From Synergistaceae bacterium (GTDB lineage: Bacteria > Synergistota > Synergistia > Synergistales > Aminobacteriaceae): 50,941 bases of DNA. The position numbers were made by a program, and so were the translations under genes. The notes beneath the pieces were generated by a model. The model was not told the DNA's origin. It searched no databases and saw only the letters and a program-made list of their open reading frames with translations. Of this stretch, positions 8,468-16,945 are shown in pieces; positions within the stretch are counted from its first letter, which is position 1; each line of letters begins with the position of its first letter. The DNA lies in assembly GCA_031274425.1 (NCBI GenBank), contig JAISQE010000119.1:1-50941 (forward strand), written 5' to 3'.

Positions 8468-10546
8468 TCAATCCTTTAATATTTTATCTTCAGGCAACCA
8501 CTGCAGCAAAATTCTGTTGAGGTCCGGGATCTCTATGGGTTTGCTGATGAAATCGCTCATGCCGCACGACATGTAAGTCTCTTTCATTCCGGTGACGGCG
8601 TTTGCCGTGAGGGCTATTATCGGGACGTCTTCCGTCCAGCCCGGCGTCGCCCGCAGGGTTTTCGTCGCGTCTATGCCGTTGATCTCCGGCATCATGTGGT
8701 CCATGAAGATGATGTCGTACTTTTTATCCTTCACCAGGTTGTAGGCGCTCCGGGCGTCGTCGGCGAGGTCCGGTTCTATGCCGTATTGACGCAGGATCTC
8801 GCTCTCGACCAGCAGGTTGATCTCGTTGTCGTCCACCAAAAGGATCTTCGCGTCGCGGCATTGAAAAGAACCGATGACGCCGTTGTCCGTATTGTCCCGC
8901 GCGTCCTGGGCGGAGGAGGTCATGTTGTTGAGGGCTTGACTCATCGCCGTCGCCAGGACCGGCTCGAAAAGAACCTCGATTTTCGAATCCGTATGCTGCC
9001 TCGCAGCGAACTTTATGTCCTTCAGCGCGACGATCCGGCACGTGTCGGGTATCTTTTCCATTCGGGCGTTCAGCATATCGTGGCCGACGCCGTACTCGTA
9101 TATCAAATGGGTGTATCCGCCGTTTTTCAAGAGCGAGGCGAAAGCGTCCTCGTCGGAGCAGGCGTCGAAACCCACGCCCAGATCCTCGAGCATTCGCTCG
9201 TATTCCAAACGGTGCGGGCCGTCGGCGAGCAAAAGAGCCCTCTTCGACTCCGCCGCCGAAACCGCGGCAAGCGGCGCGTCGGACGCGGCAGAGACGTTTA
9301 TGGAAAAAAAGAAGGTGCTTCCCTGACCGTACACGCTTCGAACTTTCAGCTCCCCGCCCATCTTTCTCACGAGCCTGCTGCTGATGGAGAGCCCGAGCCC
9401 GGTGCCCTCCACGCTTCGATTGGCGTATTTGTCGGATTGAGCGAACGGCTGAAAGATCAGCTTGAGGTCCTCCTCCTTCACGCCTATCCCCGTGTCCCAT
9501 ATCTCGAACGTCAGGCACGCGCCTTCGCCTTCCCCCGCGCGTTCGCGGACAAGCCCCAGCCCCACCTGCCCTTTGTGCGTGAACTTTACGGCGTTGTTCA
9601 GCAGGTTCAGCAAAATTTGCTTCAGCCTTATGTCGTCGCATAGAATCACGGCAGGCGCGCGGGGATCGATCCGCGTCACAAAGGCGATCGCTTTTTCCGA
9701 CGCTTTGAGGTTGATGAGCCCCGAGACGTCGCTCAACAGTTGCCCCAGGTTGGCCTCGACCTCGACGAGGTCGAGTTTGTCCGCCTCTATTTTGGAGAAG
9801 TCGAGGAGGTCGTTTATGATCGCGAGGAGGGACTGGGAGGCGTTTGTGATGCTTTTGGTATATCCCGCCTGGACGTCGTCCAGCTTCGTGAGCAAAAGCA
9901 GGTCGCTCATCCCTTTGATGGCGTTCATGGGCGTGCGGATTTCGTGGCTCATGTTCGCCAAAAAAGTGGTTTTCGCCCTCTCGGCGGCCTGGGCCTTTTT
10001 GATGGCGCTGAACAACTGCGTGACGTCGTGAAGGACGACGGCCACGCCGTGACACACTCCGTCGGAGCCTATCGCCGGCGAGACGTACACGTCGAACTGA
10101 AGCAGTTCCCCGGAGTTCATGTTTATTTCATCGTTGAAATGAATGCGCTTCGATTGCTCTAAAGAAAGCCTGCATTCCCCAACCATTTTTTCGACCCACG
10201 ACTCCGGGGCGATCCTCGAAAAAAGCTGGCCGAACGTCAGCCTCGCCATCTCTCTTTGATCGGAGAACGACAACATCTGCATCAACTGGCGCGAGCCCGT
10301 AACGTATCGCAGCTCCCTGTCGAGCACAAAGATAAGAATGGGAGAAGTTTCGAGCAACAGCCGATTGTATAGAAACTGCAGCGCGAGCTCTTTTTCGTTA
10401 AAACTCCGAAGATGCTCGGAGTTCTCGTACATCAGGGCGAGCTGAGCGTAACTTCTCTCCAGCTTGTCGATTTTTCTTTTGTTCTTTTTGGACTCGGCGA
10501 TGATTTCTTTTATTTCTTCATCACTGTATTGTCTGTTTTCGTCCAT
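8468..10546 (-). CDS. hybrid sensor histidine kinase (PAS, HisKA, HATPase, receiver)
   Basis: This is a cytoplasmic-looking kinase of about 692 aa with no membrane segments. Residues 1-60 are a charged coiled coil and about 65-180 a PAS-like sensor. The dimerisation/phosphoacceptor domain follows, with [11 protein letters not shown] (His near 201). The ATPase has the N box [15 protein letters not shown] and [10 protein letters not shown] degenerate receiver-like region follows at about 440-550, then a full C-terminal receiver ([10 protein letters not shown], phosphoacceptor Asp near 616 in FMDHMMPE, and SKP). The start is uncertain: ATG at 10546 or TTG at 10558 overlapping the FIST stop. Neither has a clear ribosome binding site, which suggests coupling to the FIST gene, its probable sensory partner. 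No separate response regulator gene is adjacent. Confidence 0.9.
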   Translation of the reverse strand: MDENRQYSDEEIKEIIAESKKNKRKIDKLERSYAQLALMYENSEHLRSFNEKELALQFLYNRLLLETSPILIFVLDRELRYVTGSRQLMQMLSFSDQREMARLTFGQLFSRIAPESWVEKMVGECRLSLEQSKRIHFNDEINMNSGELLQFDVYVSPAIGSDGVCHGVAVVLHDVTQLFSAIKKAQAAERAKTTFLANMSHEIRTPMNAIKGMSDLLLLTKLDDVQAGYTKSITNASQSLLAIINDLLDFSKIEADKLDLVEVEANLGQLLSDVSGLINLKASEKAIAFVTRIDPRAPAVILCDDIRLKQILLNLLNNAVKFTHKGQVGLGLVRERAGEGEGACLTFEIWDTGIGVKEEDLKLIFQPFAQSDKYANRSVEGTGLGLSISSRLVRKMGGELKVRSVYGQGSTFFFSINVSAASDAPLAAVSAAESKRALLLADGPHRLEYERMLEDLGVGFDACSDEDAFASLLKNGGYTHLIYEYGVGHDMLNARMEKIPDTCRIVALKDIKFAARQHTDSKIEVLFEPVLATAMSQALNNMTSSAQDARDNTDNGVIGSFQCRDAKILLVDDNEINLLVESEILRQYGIEPDLADDARSAYNLVKDKKYDIIFMDHMMPEINGIDATKTLRATPGWTEDVPIIALTANAVTGMKETYMSCGMSDFISKPIEIPDLNRILLQWLPEDKILKD

Positions 10547-10554
10547 ATACCGAT

Positions 10555-11772
10555 TCAAATGGCAAGCAAAACCAGAGATTCGTTATGCGCGGCGTTGAGA
10601 GCCCTGCCCGACCTCACGGAGGTGGGGCAAATCTCCCCGAAGCTGTAATACCCGCACAGGGACAAATCCGATGGGAGCCCCGTCTTCAAGGCGTCCGCTT
10701 CGAGGGTGTTTCTGCCCGCCATGACGTAATATCGCGCCACGCAGGACACGGCGAAAACCATCGAGTATTTGTAGCCATCCGCTTCGTTTTGTTTTATTGC
10801 CGCCAACAGGTCCTCCGTGCTGTTTCGAGTCGAAGTCTCTATATCCTGCGCCTGGAGGACGCCGATCGAAAGAACGCTGCCCTCCGCAATTTCCCCGATC
10901 GCCGTTCCCGAACCCGTTTGCAGGTCGATGCCGTGCAGAGTCCTCACGATGGGAACGCCGTCGGGATTCTCGATGTCGGGCCTTTCGATAAGCAGGGGAT
11001 AGGTGGTGAACGATGTGGTCTTTTCATCGGGATTGGCGAGTTTCGCGCTGTCCAGGCCGAACTCTTCGATGAACTCGACGAAAGTGCCGTTTCCCACTCT
11101 ATGGACCACATTGTCCTGGGAGCTTGTAACGGTTCTTTTCAGGCCGGAGATCAACGTGCCGATGTGGTTCTTGACCGTCATCACGGGCTTGATCGCTCCG
11201 GATGCCAGCATCACGGTAACCCGGTCGCTTGCCGCCGTGTCGCCGCAGTAAACGGCGGTGCGGCCATTCACCTCGTCATGGGCCGGAAGCCCTCCGAATA
11301 CCGGAAGCCCTCCGGAGACCCGGTCGAACTCCCTGGGGTAGATGTCGAGCATGATTCCCAGGATGTAGGGGGGGAACGCCAAAACGAGAGCCGGTTCGCC
11401 CTTCAACGATTCGAGCGCCCTCTTGTACGTGAGCTCTATCTGACTGACGATATTCTCGGGCGTGAGCGGCTCGCTCGTCGCCATGGAAAAAAACACGTCG
11501 TCGGAGGTGACGGTGGTCAAAACGGCGGACATGTCGGTCAATCCCTTTTGCCCAGAGATCATCGCGGTCGAGGAAAAACCGACGATAGGGACGCCCAACT
11601 TTTGATGCAGTTTCCTCGCGAAATCCTCGTGGTCCACGTCGGAGTCGCATAACAAGAGAGCGAAGCTGTTGCTTTGCAGTTCGATTTTTTCCAGAGTTTT
11701 CCTCGCCAATTCGGACGTCCCGGCGTCTATGTCGTCAAGCTCGTCGGTGATGACGGTAGTCGATTTCAACAT
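10555..11772 (-). CDS. FIST domain sensory protein
   Basis: The 405-aa protein matches the FIST N plus FIST C layout. An N-terminal alpha/beta part includes [11 protein letters not shown] and [13 protein letters not shown]-terminal part includes the conserved region from about 235 onward and the motif [11 protein letters not shown] near the end. FIST domains are predicted small-ligand sensors, often proposed to bind amino acids, and they occur beside or fused to signalling proteins. There is no signal peptide. GGGAGGGG precedes the ATG. It forms a two-gene operon with the hybrid kinase downstream, so it probably feeds ligand information to that kinase. The ligand is unknown. Confidence 0.85.
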   Translation of the reverse strand: MLKSTTVITDELDDIDAGTSELARKTLEKIELQSNSFALLLCDSDVDHEDFARKLHQKLGVPIVGFSSTAMISGQKGLTDMSAVLTTVTSDDVFFSMATSEPLTPENIVSQIELTYKRALESLKGEPALVLAFPPYILGIMLDIYPREFDRVSGGLPVFGGLPAHDEVNGRTAVYCGDTAASDRVTVMLASGAIKPVMTVKNHIGTLISGLKRTVTSSQDNVVHRVGNGTFVEFIEEFGLDSAKLANPDEKTTSFTTYPLLIERPDIENPDGVPIVRTLHGIDLQTGSGTAIGEIAEGSVLSIGVLQAQDIETSTRNSTEDLLAAIKQNEADGYKYSMVFAVSCVARYYVMAGRNTLEADALKTGLPSDLSLCGYYSFGEICPTSVRSGRALNAAHNESLVLLAI

Positions 11773-11816
11773 ACTTAATATACCCCTCCCTCGTTTGATC
11801 TTGCGGTGACGCGGTC

Positions 11817-11846
11817 ATTATAATCGATTATAAGATAAATAGCCAA
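11817..11846 (-). promoter_or_regulatory. promoter of the FIST-kinase operon with palindromic operator
   Basis: TTGGCT (11841-11846) and TATAAT (11817-11822) are spaced by 18 bases on the minus strand, about 45 bases upstream of the FIST start. A perfect 16-bp palindrome, TTATAATCGATTATAA, covers 11818-11833 and so overlaps the -10 box. This placement suits a repressor site. The palindrome is AT-rich, so the regulator claim is inference. Confidence 0.6.
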
Positions 11847-11868
11847 GAAGTATAGGCTTAGGTTGCAT

Positions 11869-12477
11869 TTATTGCTCGATCATTGCCCGGATGATTCTCA
11901 CCGCGCCGCCGATACCGGTAAAACTGGTGTTGATTGCGAGATCGTAAGATTTCACAATTCCCCACTTTTCATCTGTGTAGTGTTCATAATAATTGGCCCG
12001 GCCTTTATCCACTTTCGCCATCGTCGCCTCGGCGTCCTCCCGCGCGACGCCGTATTCCTCCACGATGCGCCGCAGTTTGTCTTTCGTTTCGCCGTAGACA
12101 AAAACCCTGACGAGATTCGGAAGATCACGCAGAACATGGTTGGCGCATCGTCCGATAATGACGCAACCGCCCTGGTCCGCAAGCTCTTGAATGGCTTTCG
12201 ACTGAGCGAAAAAAATTTGATCGCTGATGGGAACGTTGACCTGAGAAAAAACGCCCGCCGCGACGTAGCCTCCGATGGCGAGATTGAACAGGAATTTACT
12301 GGTGGCCTCCTCCTCCGCCTTCTCGATCGTTATAGGATCGAGCCCGCTTTTGGTCACGGCCAAGTGAATCAAAGACTTGTCGTAAAAGGCAACCCCCAGT
12401 TCATTGGCCAGCCGCTCGCCGACTTGTCTCCCCCCGCTTCCGAATTCCCTGCCGATGGTGATCACTAAGCCGCTCAC
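11869..12477 (-). CDS. cytidylate-kinase-like family protein
   Basis: The 202-aa protein matches the cytidylate-kinase-like family seen across anaerobes. It begins with ITIGREFGSGGRQVG, where the usual P-loop Lys is absent and the loop is GREFGSGG. It continues with FYDKSLI, CVIIGRCAN, and a lid-like segment KVDKGRANYYEHYT. True Cmk proteins have GxxGSGKs, so CMP kinase activity is doubtful. The family's role is not established. It is the last gene of the TRAP operon, 20 bases after the PPC gene, and is likely co-transcribed with it. Confidence 0.8.
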   Translation of the reverse strand: MSGLVITIGREFGSGGRQVGERLANELGVAFYDKSLIHLAVTKSGLDPITIEKAEEEATSKFLFNLAIGGYVAAGVFSQVNVPISDQIFFAQSKAIQELADQGGCVIIGRCANHVLRDLPNLVRVFVYGETKDKLRRIVEEYGVAREDAEATMAKVDKGRANYYEHYTDEKWGIVKSYDLAINTSFTGIGGAVRIIRAMIEQ

Positions 12478-12497
12478 ATCACCCTCCCCCTTTCACG

Positions 12498-12980
12498 TCA
12501 GTCGATGCTGAAAATCGCCACGCCGGACTCTTCATCCACGGCGCGGGTGATATCCACTCCGTCGAACGCGTGGATGACTATCTCCATCGTGCAACAGACC
12601 CGGTTCCCTTCCTCTTGAATATGCCCAGACCGGGTTACGCCCTGGTCGTCGGTAACGACGATGTGCATGTGGACGAAAAGCTCGTCTCTCTTCTCCTGCA
12701 GAGTTCCGATTGTTCCCTGGGCCGCGATGAATTCCAGCGGGCCGGCGATGACCGCCGGTTCCCCATACTTGAACCCCAGTTTGGCGAAGGGGTCCGGCGT
12801 GGCCCACACGAAACGGACAACATCGAGACTGCCGATACAGGACACGATGACGCCGTTTCTGACGCCGTGCTCCGCGCAGATTGCCTTGATGCCGGCGATC
12901 AGGTCCGTTTTGGGAAAAAGCCTGCCGACGATAGTTCGTACGTTACCGACCTGTTTGGATTTTTGGCGTACCTGACTCAT
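12498..12980 (-). CDS. PPC/DUF296 domain protein
   Basis: The 160-aa protein is a single PPC (plant and prokaryote conserved, DUF296) domain. Typical features are the N-terminal GRLFPKTDLIAGI region, ASC-like VIVSCIGSLD, the FVHMHIVVTDDQG strand with clustered His residues, and GHIQEEGNRV. PPC proteins form trimers. In plants they sit on AT-hook DNA-binding proteins. In bacteria their role is unclear, and DNA binding is presumed rather than shown. The start with GGGAGG 9 bases upstream gives MSQVRQKS. An earlier ATG (13001) lacks such a site. Its place behind two dehydrogenase genes suggests a regulatory or metabolite-binding role for that pathway. Confidence 0.8.
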   Translation of the reverse strand: MSQVRQKSKQVGNVRTIVGRLFPKTDLIAGIKAICAEHGVRNGVIVSCIGSLDVVRFVWATPDPFAKLGFKYGEPAVIAGPLEFIAAQGTIGTLQEKRDELFVHMHIVVTDDQGVTRSGHIQEEGNRVCCTMEIVIHAFDGVDITRAVDEESGVAIFSID

Positions 12981-13025
12981 GAACCTGCCTCCCTTGACCA
13001 TGATGCCGTGGTTCGCTTGTGCGGT

Positions 13026-14069
13026 TTACCTCTCCGGCACCAAAAGAATTTTACTGGCGTTCTCTCCCTTTTCCAGCATCTCGAAAGCGTTTCCCGCCTC
13101 GGAAAGCGGCATACGATGCGAGATCATCGATCCGAGGTCGATCTTCCCCGACTCCAGCAAGTTTATCATCCTCGTCCAGGTTTGAAACATTTTACGTCCA
13201 TGATAACCGTGAATGGTCGCCTCTTTGAAGATCACGTCCGACGCCAGATCGATCGACGTCGGCGTGGAGGGAAGGCCCAGAAGATGCACGCTGCCGCCTT
13301 TACGCAGATACTTGAACGCGCCCGCTATGGCGGCCGAATTCCCGGAGGCGTCGAAGATCACGTCGGCCCCCACGCCCTGGGTTTTTTCGCCGATAAAAGC
13401 GTTCGGATCGGTTTCCGACGGGTTTATCGCGTAATCGGCGCCGCATTTCGCCGCCAGCGACAGTCGGTATTCGGAAATGTCGAGCGCCGTGATCGTCCCC
13501 GCGCCCATAGCTTGGGCCGCGCAGATGACGCCGAGGCCGATGGGGCCGCTGCCGATCACGACGACATTTCCGCCCGCGACCTGCGCGTTTTCCACGGCGC
13601 TGACGCCGACGCCCAGGGGCTCCATCAGCGCGCCGCACTCCACCGGAATCGAGGCGGGAAGTTTTACGAGGCACATTTCCGGGTATGACAGGTATTCGGC
13701 GAAGGAACCATCCCGATGAATTCCCGGCAACTGGAGATTGAGGCAGATGTGCCGCATGCCGTTGCGGCATTGGTAGCACTGCCCGCAGGGGATATGGGTC
13801 TCTCCGGAGACGACGTCGTTCACCTTCAGCGATTTGCAGCCGGGCCCCGTTTCGACCACCCGGCCCACAAATTCGTGCCCCATGGTTATCGGGACTTGCT
13901 TGATATTTGCCTGAGCCCAAGCGTTCCACGCATAGATATGAATGTCCGTGCCGCAGATGGCCGTGCTCGCGATTTCGATCAAAACTTCTCCGTCCAGAGG
14001 TTGGGGAATGGGAATTTTCTCGTAAGACGCCCCATATTTGCGTTCTTTTTTTACAAACGCGTTCATCAT
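13026..14069 (-). CDS. zinc-dependent alcohol dehydrogenase, L-threonine 3-dehydrogenase-like
   Basis: This 347-aa medium-chain dehydrogenase has catalytic-zinc ligands Cys39 (TAICGTD) and His65-Glu66 (GHEF), and structural-zinc cysteines 95, 98, 101 and 109. The Rossmann motif is GSGPIGLG. Several stretches resemble E. coli threonine 3-dehydrogenase: HIYAWNAW near the N-terminus, and GRKMFQTW with ISHRMPLS near the end. Sorbitol- or galactitol-type dehydrogenases are the main alternative. The ATG overlaps the preceding stop (ATGA), so translation is coupled. With a TRAP transporter and a hydroxyacid dehydrogenase upstream, it may oxidise a hydroxylated acid rather than threonine. Confidence 0.82.
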   Translation of the reverse strand: MMNAFVKKERKYGASYEKIPIPQPLDGEVLIEIASTAICGTDIHIYAWNAWAQANIKQVPITMGHEFVGRVVETGPGCKSLKVNDVVSGETHIPCGQCYQCRNGMRHICLNLQLPGIHRDGSFAEYLSYPEMCLVKLPASIPVECGALMEPLGVGVSAVENAQVAGGNVVVIGSGPIGLGVICAAQAMGAGTITALDISEYRLSLAAKCGADYAINPSETDPNAFIGEKTQGVGADVIFDASGNSAAIAGAFKYLRKGGSVHLLGLPSTPTSIDLASDVIFKEATIHGYHGRKMFQTWTRMINLLESGKIDLGSMISHRMPLSEAGNAFEMLEKGENASKILLVPER

Positions 14070-15013
14070 GGCAGGTTTTTCGATCTCCTTTCATACGGCA
14101 AAGAACAAGAATCAGAAGAAGAATCGGAACAAGAATCGCGCCCGAGCGCTATCCCCATGCTCTGTTCGTAGACGCTGGCGATTGCGCAGTGATCCTCGTC
14201 GATCCGACCCTGCTTTTCCATCTGATTCATGTAGTCGAGCACGATCTGGGACATGGGGATCTCCACGTTCATCTCTTTCGCCAGCGCCGCGGCGTTTTTG
14301 AGGTCTTTTTGGTGTACGGCGATGCGGGCGCTCGGCGAAAAATCGCCCGTAATCAGGCGCGGCGCCTTGGCATTCATCACCGCGCTGCCGGCAAAACCGT
14401 TTTTGATCGCCTCAAACAACGTTTCCAAGTCTAACCCCGCCTTTTTCGCGAAGCAGAACGCCTCTCCCAGCGCCGCGATGTTGCAGCCCACGATCATGTT
14501 GTTCGCTATCTTGGCCACGCACCCGCACCCGCTTCCCCCTATGTACGTCACCGTTTTGCCCATGGTTCGAAGCAACGGCAGAACGCGGTCGAACACCTCT
14601 TTGTCCCCCCCGCACATCAGCGCCAGCGTTCCGTCGACAGCGCTGGATTCTCCGCCGCTTACCGGCGAGTCCAGCAACGAGACGTCCTTTTCTTTGGCCG
14701 CCGCGTAAAGCGGACGGATGACGGCCGGCGATGTGGAGCTCATGTCGACGACCACCGTCCCTCCGGGACAGGAAGAGATCAGGTTTTCGACGGTGCTTTG
14801 CACCAGCTCGTTTTTGGGGAGGCTGAGAAATATGACGCCGCACTCCGCGCGGATTCTTTCCAGGCTGCCGGCCGCGACGCCGCTTCTGGACGCCAACTCG
14901 CCCCGCGCCTGGGACACGTCGTAACCCAGCACGGGAAGTCCGCTTTTTTCCGTCAAATTCCTGGCCATAGGAAGCCCCATGATGCCAAGCCCTATAAAGC
15001 CGAGACGTCGCAT
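14066..15013 (-). CDS. beta-hydroxyacid dehydrogenase (3-hydroxyisobutyrate / tartronate semialdehyde reductase family)
   Basis: The 315-aa NAD(P)-dependent enzyme has the dinucleotide motif GFIGLGIMGLPMARNL at the N-terminus, the substrate-binding DSPVSGGE at 115-122 and the catalytic Lys168 with the following NN (AKIANNM). These fit 3-hydroxyisobutyrate dehydrogenase or 2-hydroxy-3-oxopropionate reductase, which convert short hydroxyacids and semialdehydes. After the family's normal end, the C-terminus carries an odd Asp/Ser/Cys tail made of three four-residue units, encoded by a tandem repeat. The gene follows dctM by 34 bases and overlaps the next gene by 4 bases. The substrate is probably what the TRAP system imports, or a product of it. 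Confidence 0.85.
   Translation of the reverse strand: MRRLGFIGLGIMGLPMARNLTEKSGLPVLGYDVSQARGELASRSGVAAGSLERIRAECGVIFLSLPKNELVQSTVENLISSCPGGTVVVDMSSTSPAVIRPLYAAAKEKDVSLLDSPVSGGESSAVDGTLALMCGGDKEVFDRVLPLLRTMGKTVTYIGGSGCGCVAKIANNMIVGCNIAALGEAFCFAKKAGLDLETLFEAIKNGFAGSAVMNAKAPRLITGDFSPSARIAVHQKDLKNAAALAKEMNVEIPMSQIVLDYMNQMEKQGRIDEDHCAIASVYEQSMGIALGRDSCSDSSSDSCSLPYERRSKNLP
14102..14137 (-). repeat. 12-bp tandem repeat, three units, inside a coding region
   Basis: On the minus strand GATTCTTGTTCC, GATTCTTCTTCT and GATTCTTGTTCT follow each other and encode DSCS-DSSS-DSCS near the C-terminus of the hydroxyacid dehydrogenase. The 12-base period keeps the frame, so slippage would change tail length without truncation. 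Confidence 0.8.
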
Positions 15014-15047
15014 ACGCGTTCTCCTTTCTCGAACTGATTGCCGCTCG

Positions 15048-16325
15048 TCAGCGCAGATATTGGGGCAGGAAGAGAGAGAGCCAGGGGACGAAAGTTATGA
15101 GCAGCAGGGCAAGAATGCCCGCGATGACGAACGGCGCGATCTTTTTGCAAACGTCGACCACCGAAATCTGAGCGATGTTGCACCCCACGTAGAGGTTTAT
15201 TCCAACGGGCGGCGTGATCAGCCCTATCGCCATGTTGACCGTGACGAACACGCCGAAGTGCACCGGATCGATATGGAACGCCGCCACAATCGGCATCATG
15301 ATGGGAATCAGAATATAGAACGCGGAGTTGGCGTCGAGGAAGCATCCGGCGATCAGGAAAATCACGTTTATCATCAGGAGCATCATCGTTTTGTTGATTC
15401 CGAACCCCAGCAAAGCGCTCGAAATATCTCCGGCGATGTGGGTGGTGGTCAGCAGCCACGCAAACACGCTGGCTCCCGCCACGATGAACATCACGATGCC
15501 GGACGAGACTGCCGCGTCCACGAAGAGTCTCCAGAGATCCCTGAATTTGATCTCCCTGTATACGAAGACCCCCACGAACAGTCCGTATACGACGGCGACG
15601 CCGGCCGCCTCGGTAGGGGTGAATATCCCTCCGTAAATGCCGCCGAGGATGATGACGGGCGTCATCAGGCCCCAGAAGGCGTCCTTGAAGGCCAGCCACT
15701 TTTCTTTGGCGCTCGCCTTCGGTTGCCGCACGATGTTCTTGTCGTTCCGGGACGAGTACATGGCCGCCCCGATGTAGGCCAAACCCAACAGGACGCCGGG
15801 AATGACGCCGCCGCTGAAAAGCGCCCCTATCGAGACGTCGGATATGGAGGCGTACACCACAAAGGCTATGCTTGGCGGAATGACTATGCCGATCGCGCCG
15901 GCGGCGCTCATCAGCGACGTGGCCATCGCCTTGTCGTACCCCGCCTCCGCCATCGCGGGGATTAAAATGCTCCCCAACGCCGCGACGGTCGCCGGCCCCG
16001 AGCCTGAAATAGCGGCGAAAAAACACGACACGACCACGACTACCGAGATAAGCCCGCCTTCCATGTGCCCTACGCAGACGGAGGCGAATCGGATAAGCCG
16101 CTGAGATATTCCGGCGTACTCCATGATAATGCCCGCGAGAATGAAAAAAGGAATGGCGAGGAGCGCGAACTTGCCGATAGACGTGTAAATGATGCTTGGA
16201 AACATCAGGAAAGAAAAATCCGCCATGTGCAGACCGATCAGAGAAGAAAGCCCCAGCGCGACGGCAATGGGGATATTCAGGAACACCAACGCGAAAAAGA
16301 TCGCGAACAACAGTACCCCTAGCAT
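15048..16325 (-). CDS. dctM: TRAP transporter large permease DctM
   Basis: DctM is the ion-coupled translocating subunit of a tripartite ATP-independent periplasmic transporter in the inner membrane. The 425-aa protein has about 12 hydrophobic segments and family hallmarks such as IPFFILAG, SGSGPATVAALG, IPAMAEAGYDK and IPPSIAFV, with a mirrored half near the C-terminus (DANSAFYILIPI, ITPPVGINLY). It overlaps dctQ by 7 bases. Length and motifs are normal. Confidence 0.93.
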   Translation of the reverse strand: MLGVLLFAIFFALVFLNIPIAVALGLSSLIGLHMADFSFLMFPSIIYTSIGKFALLAIPFFILAGIIMEYAGISQRLIRFASVCVGHMEGGLISVVVVVSCFFAAISGSGPATVAALGSILIPAMAEAGYDKAMATSLMSAAGAIGIVIPPSIAFVVYASISDVSIGALFSGGVIPGVLLGLAYIGAAMYSSRNDKNIVRQPKASAKEKWLAFKDAFWGLMTPVIILGGIYGGIFTPTEAAGVAVVYGLFVGVFVYREIKFRDLWRLFVDAAVSSGIVMFIVAGASVFAWLLTTTHIAGDISSALLGFGINKTMMLLMINVIFLIAGCFLDANSAFYILIPIMMPIVAAFHIDPVHFGVFVTVNMAIGLITPPVGINLYVGCNIAQISVVDVCKKIAPFVIAGILALLLITFVPWLSLFLPQYLR

Positions 16326-16828
16326 GTTGGGGTTCCTCCGGCCTCGGGGGATTTCGACCCGGCCGAAAGCCTTTTGAACTCCGTCCAGCCCGCGATGAGA
16401 ATCCTTACGGCAATAAACAGGCCTCCGACCGGGATGGCAAGACCTTGAGCCGCCAACGGCAGATGCAACGCCGGGGTCTTTGCCCCGAGCATGATTTGCC
16501 CGTCGACCATCTCAATGCCCTCGTAAATCATGACCGAAATCATGGCCAACGAGCAGAACATGGATAACAACATCATGGGCGCCTGCATTTTCGCGGGAAG
16601 TTTCTCCACGAAGTAATTCATGCCCAGGTGAGACATACGCTTGAATCCGGCGGCGATACCCAACATGCTCACCCATACGAACGTCATGATCGTGATTTCT
16701 TCGGTAAAGGAAAAAGAATTCGTAAAACAGTAACGACTCACCACGTTGGTGAAATTCATTATCGTCATGAAAGCGACGCCCAGAACGATAAGACTTTCCT
16801 CCAGATAATCAAAGGCCTTCGTCAACAT
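16319..16828 (-). CDS. dctQ: TRAP transporter small permease DctQ
   Basis: The 169-aa protein has four hydrophobic segments and the family signature NVVSRYCFTNSFSFTEE, in which the Glu pair follows the first loop. It forms the membrane complex with DctM and helps dock the binding protein. It lies 117 bases after dctP, with a strong hairpin in between, and overlaps dctM. Confidence 0.9.
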   Translation of the reverse strand: MLTKAFDYLEESLIVLGVAFMTIMNFTNVVSRYCFTNSFSFTEEITIMTFVWVSMLGIAAGFKRMSHLGMNYFVEKLPAKMQAPMMLLSMFCSLAMISVMIYEGIEMVDGQIMLGAKTPALHLPLAAQGLAIPVGGLFIAVRILIAGWTEFKRLSAGSKSPEAGGTPTC

Positions 16829-16864
16829 TTTCCCCGCACCTCGACTTCGTGTAAACGCTCAAAA

Positions 16865-16905
16865 CCAGGGGGGCAAAGCCCCTCTGAAAGGCGAAGCCCC
16901 CCTGG
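16865..16905 (-). terminator. strong hairpin between dctP and dctQ
   Basis: CCAGGGGGGC pairs perfectly with GCCCCCCTGG around a 21-base loop. On the minus strand TTTT follows. The inner sequence again alternates GGGGCTT and GCTTCGCC, as in dispersed palindromic elements. It probably acts as a partial terminator or mRNA stabiliser that keeps the binding-protein transcript in excess over the permease transcript. Confidence 0.6.
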
Positions 16906-16945
16906 AACCCCTTGTCGGGACGTAACTGGCGCATGGGGCTTGAAC

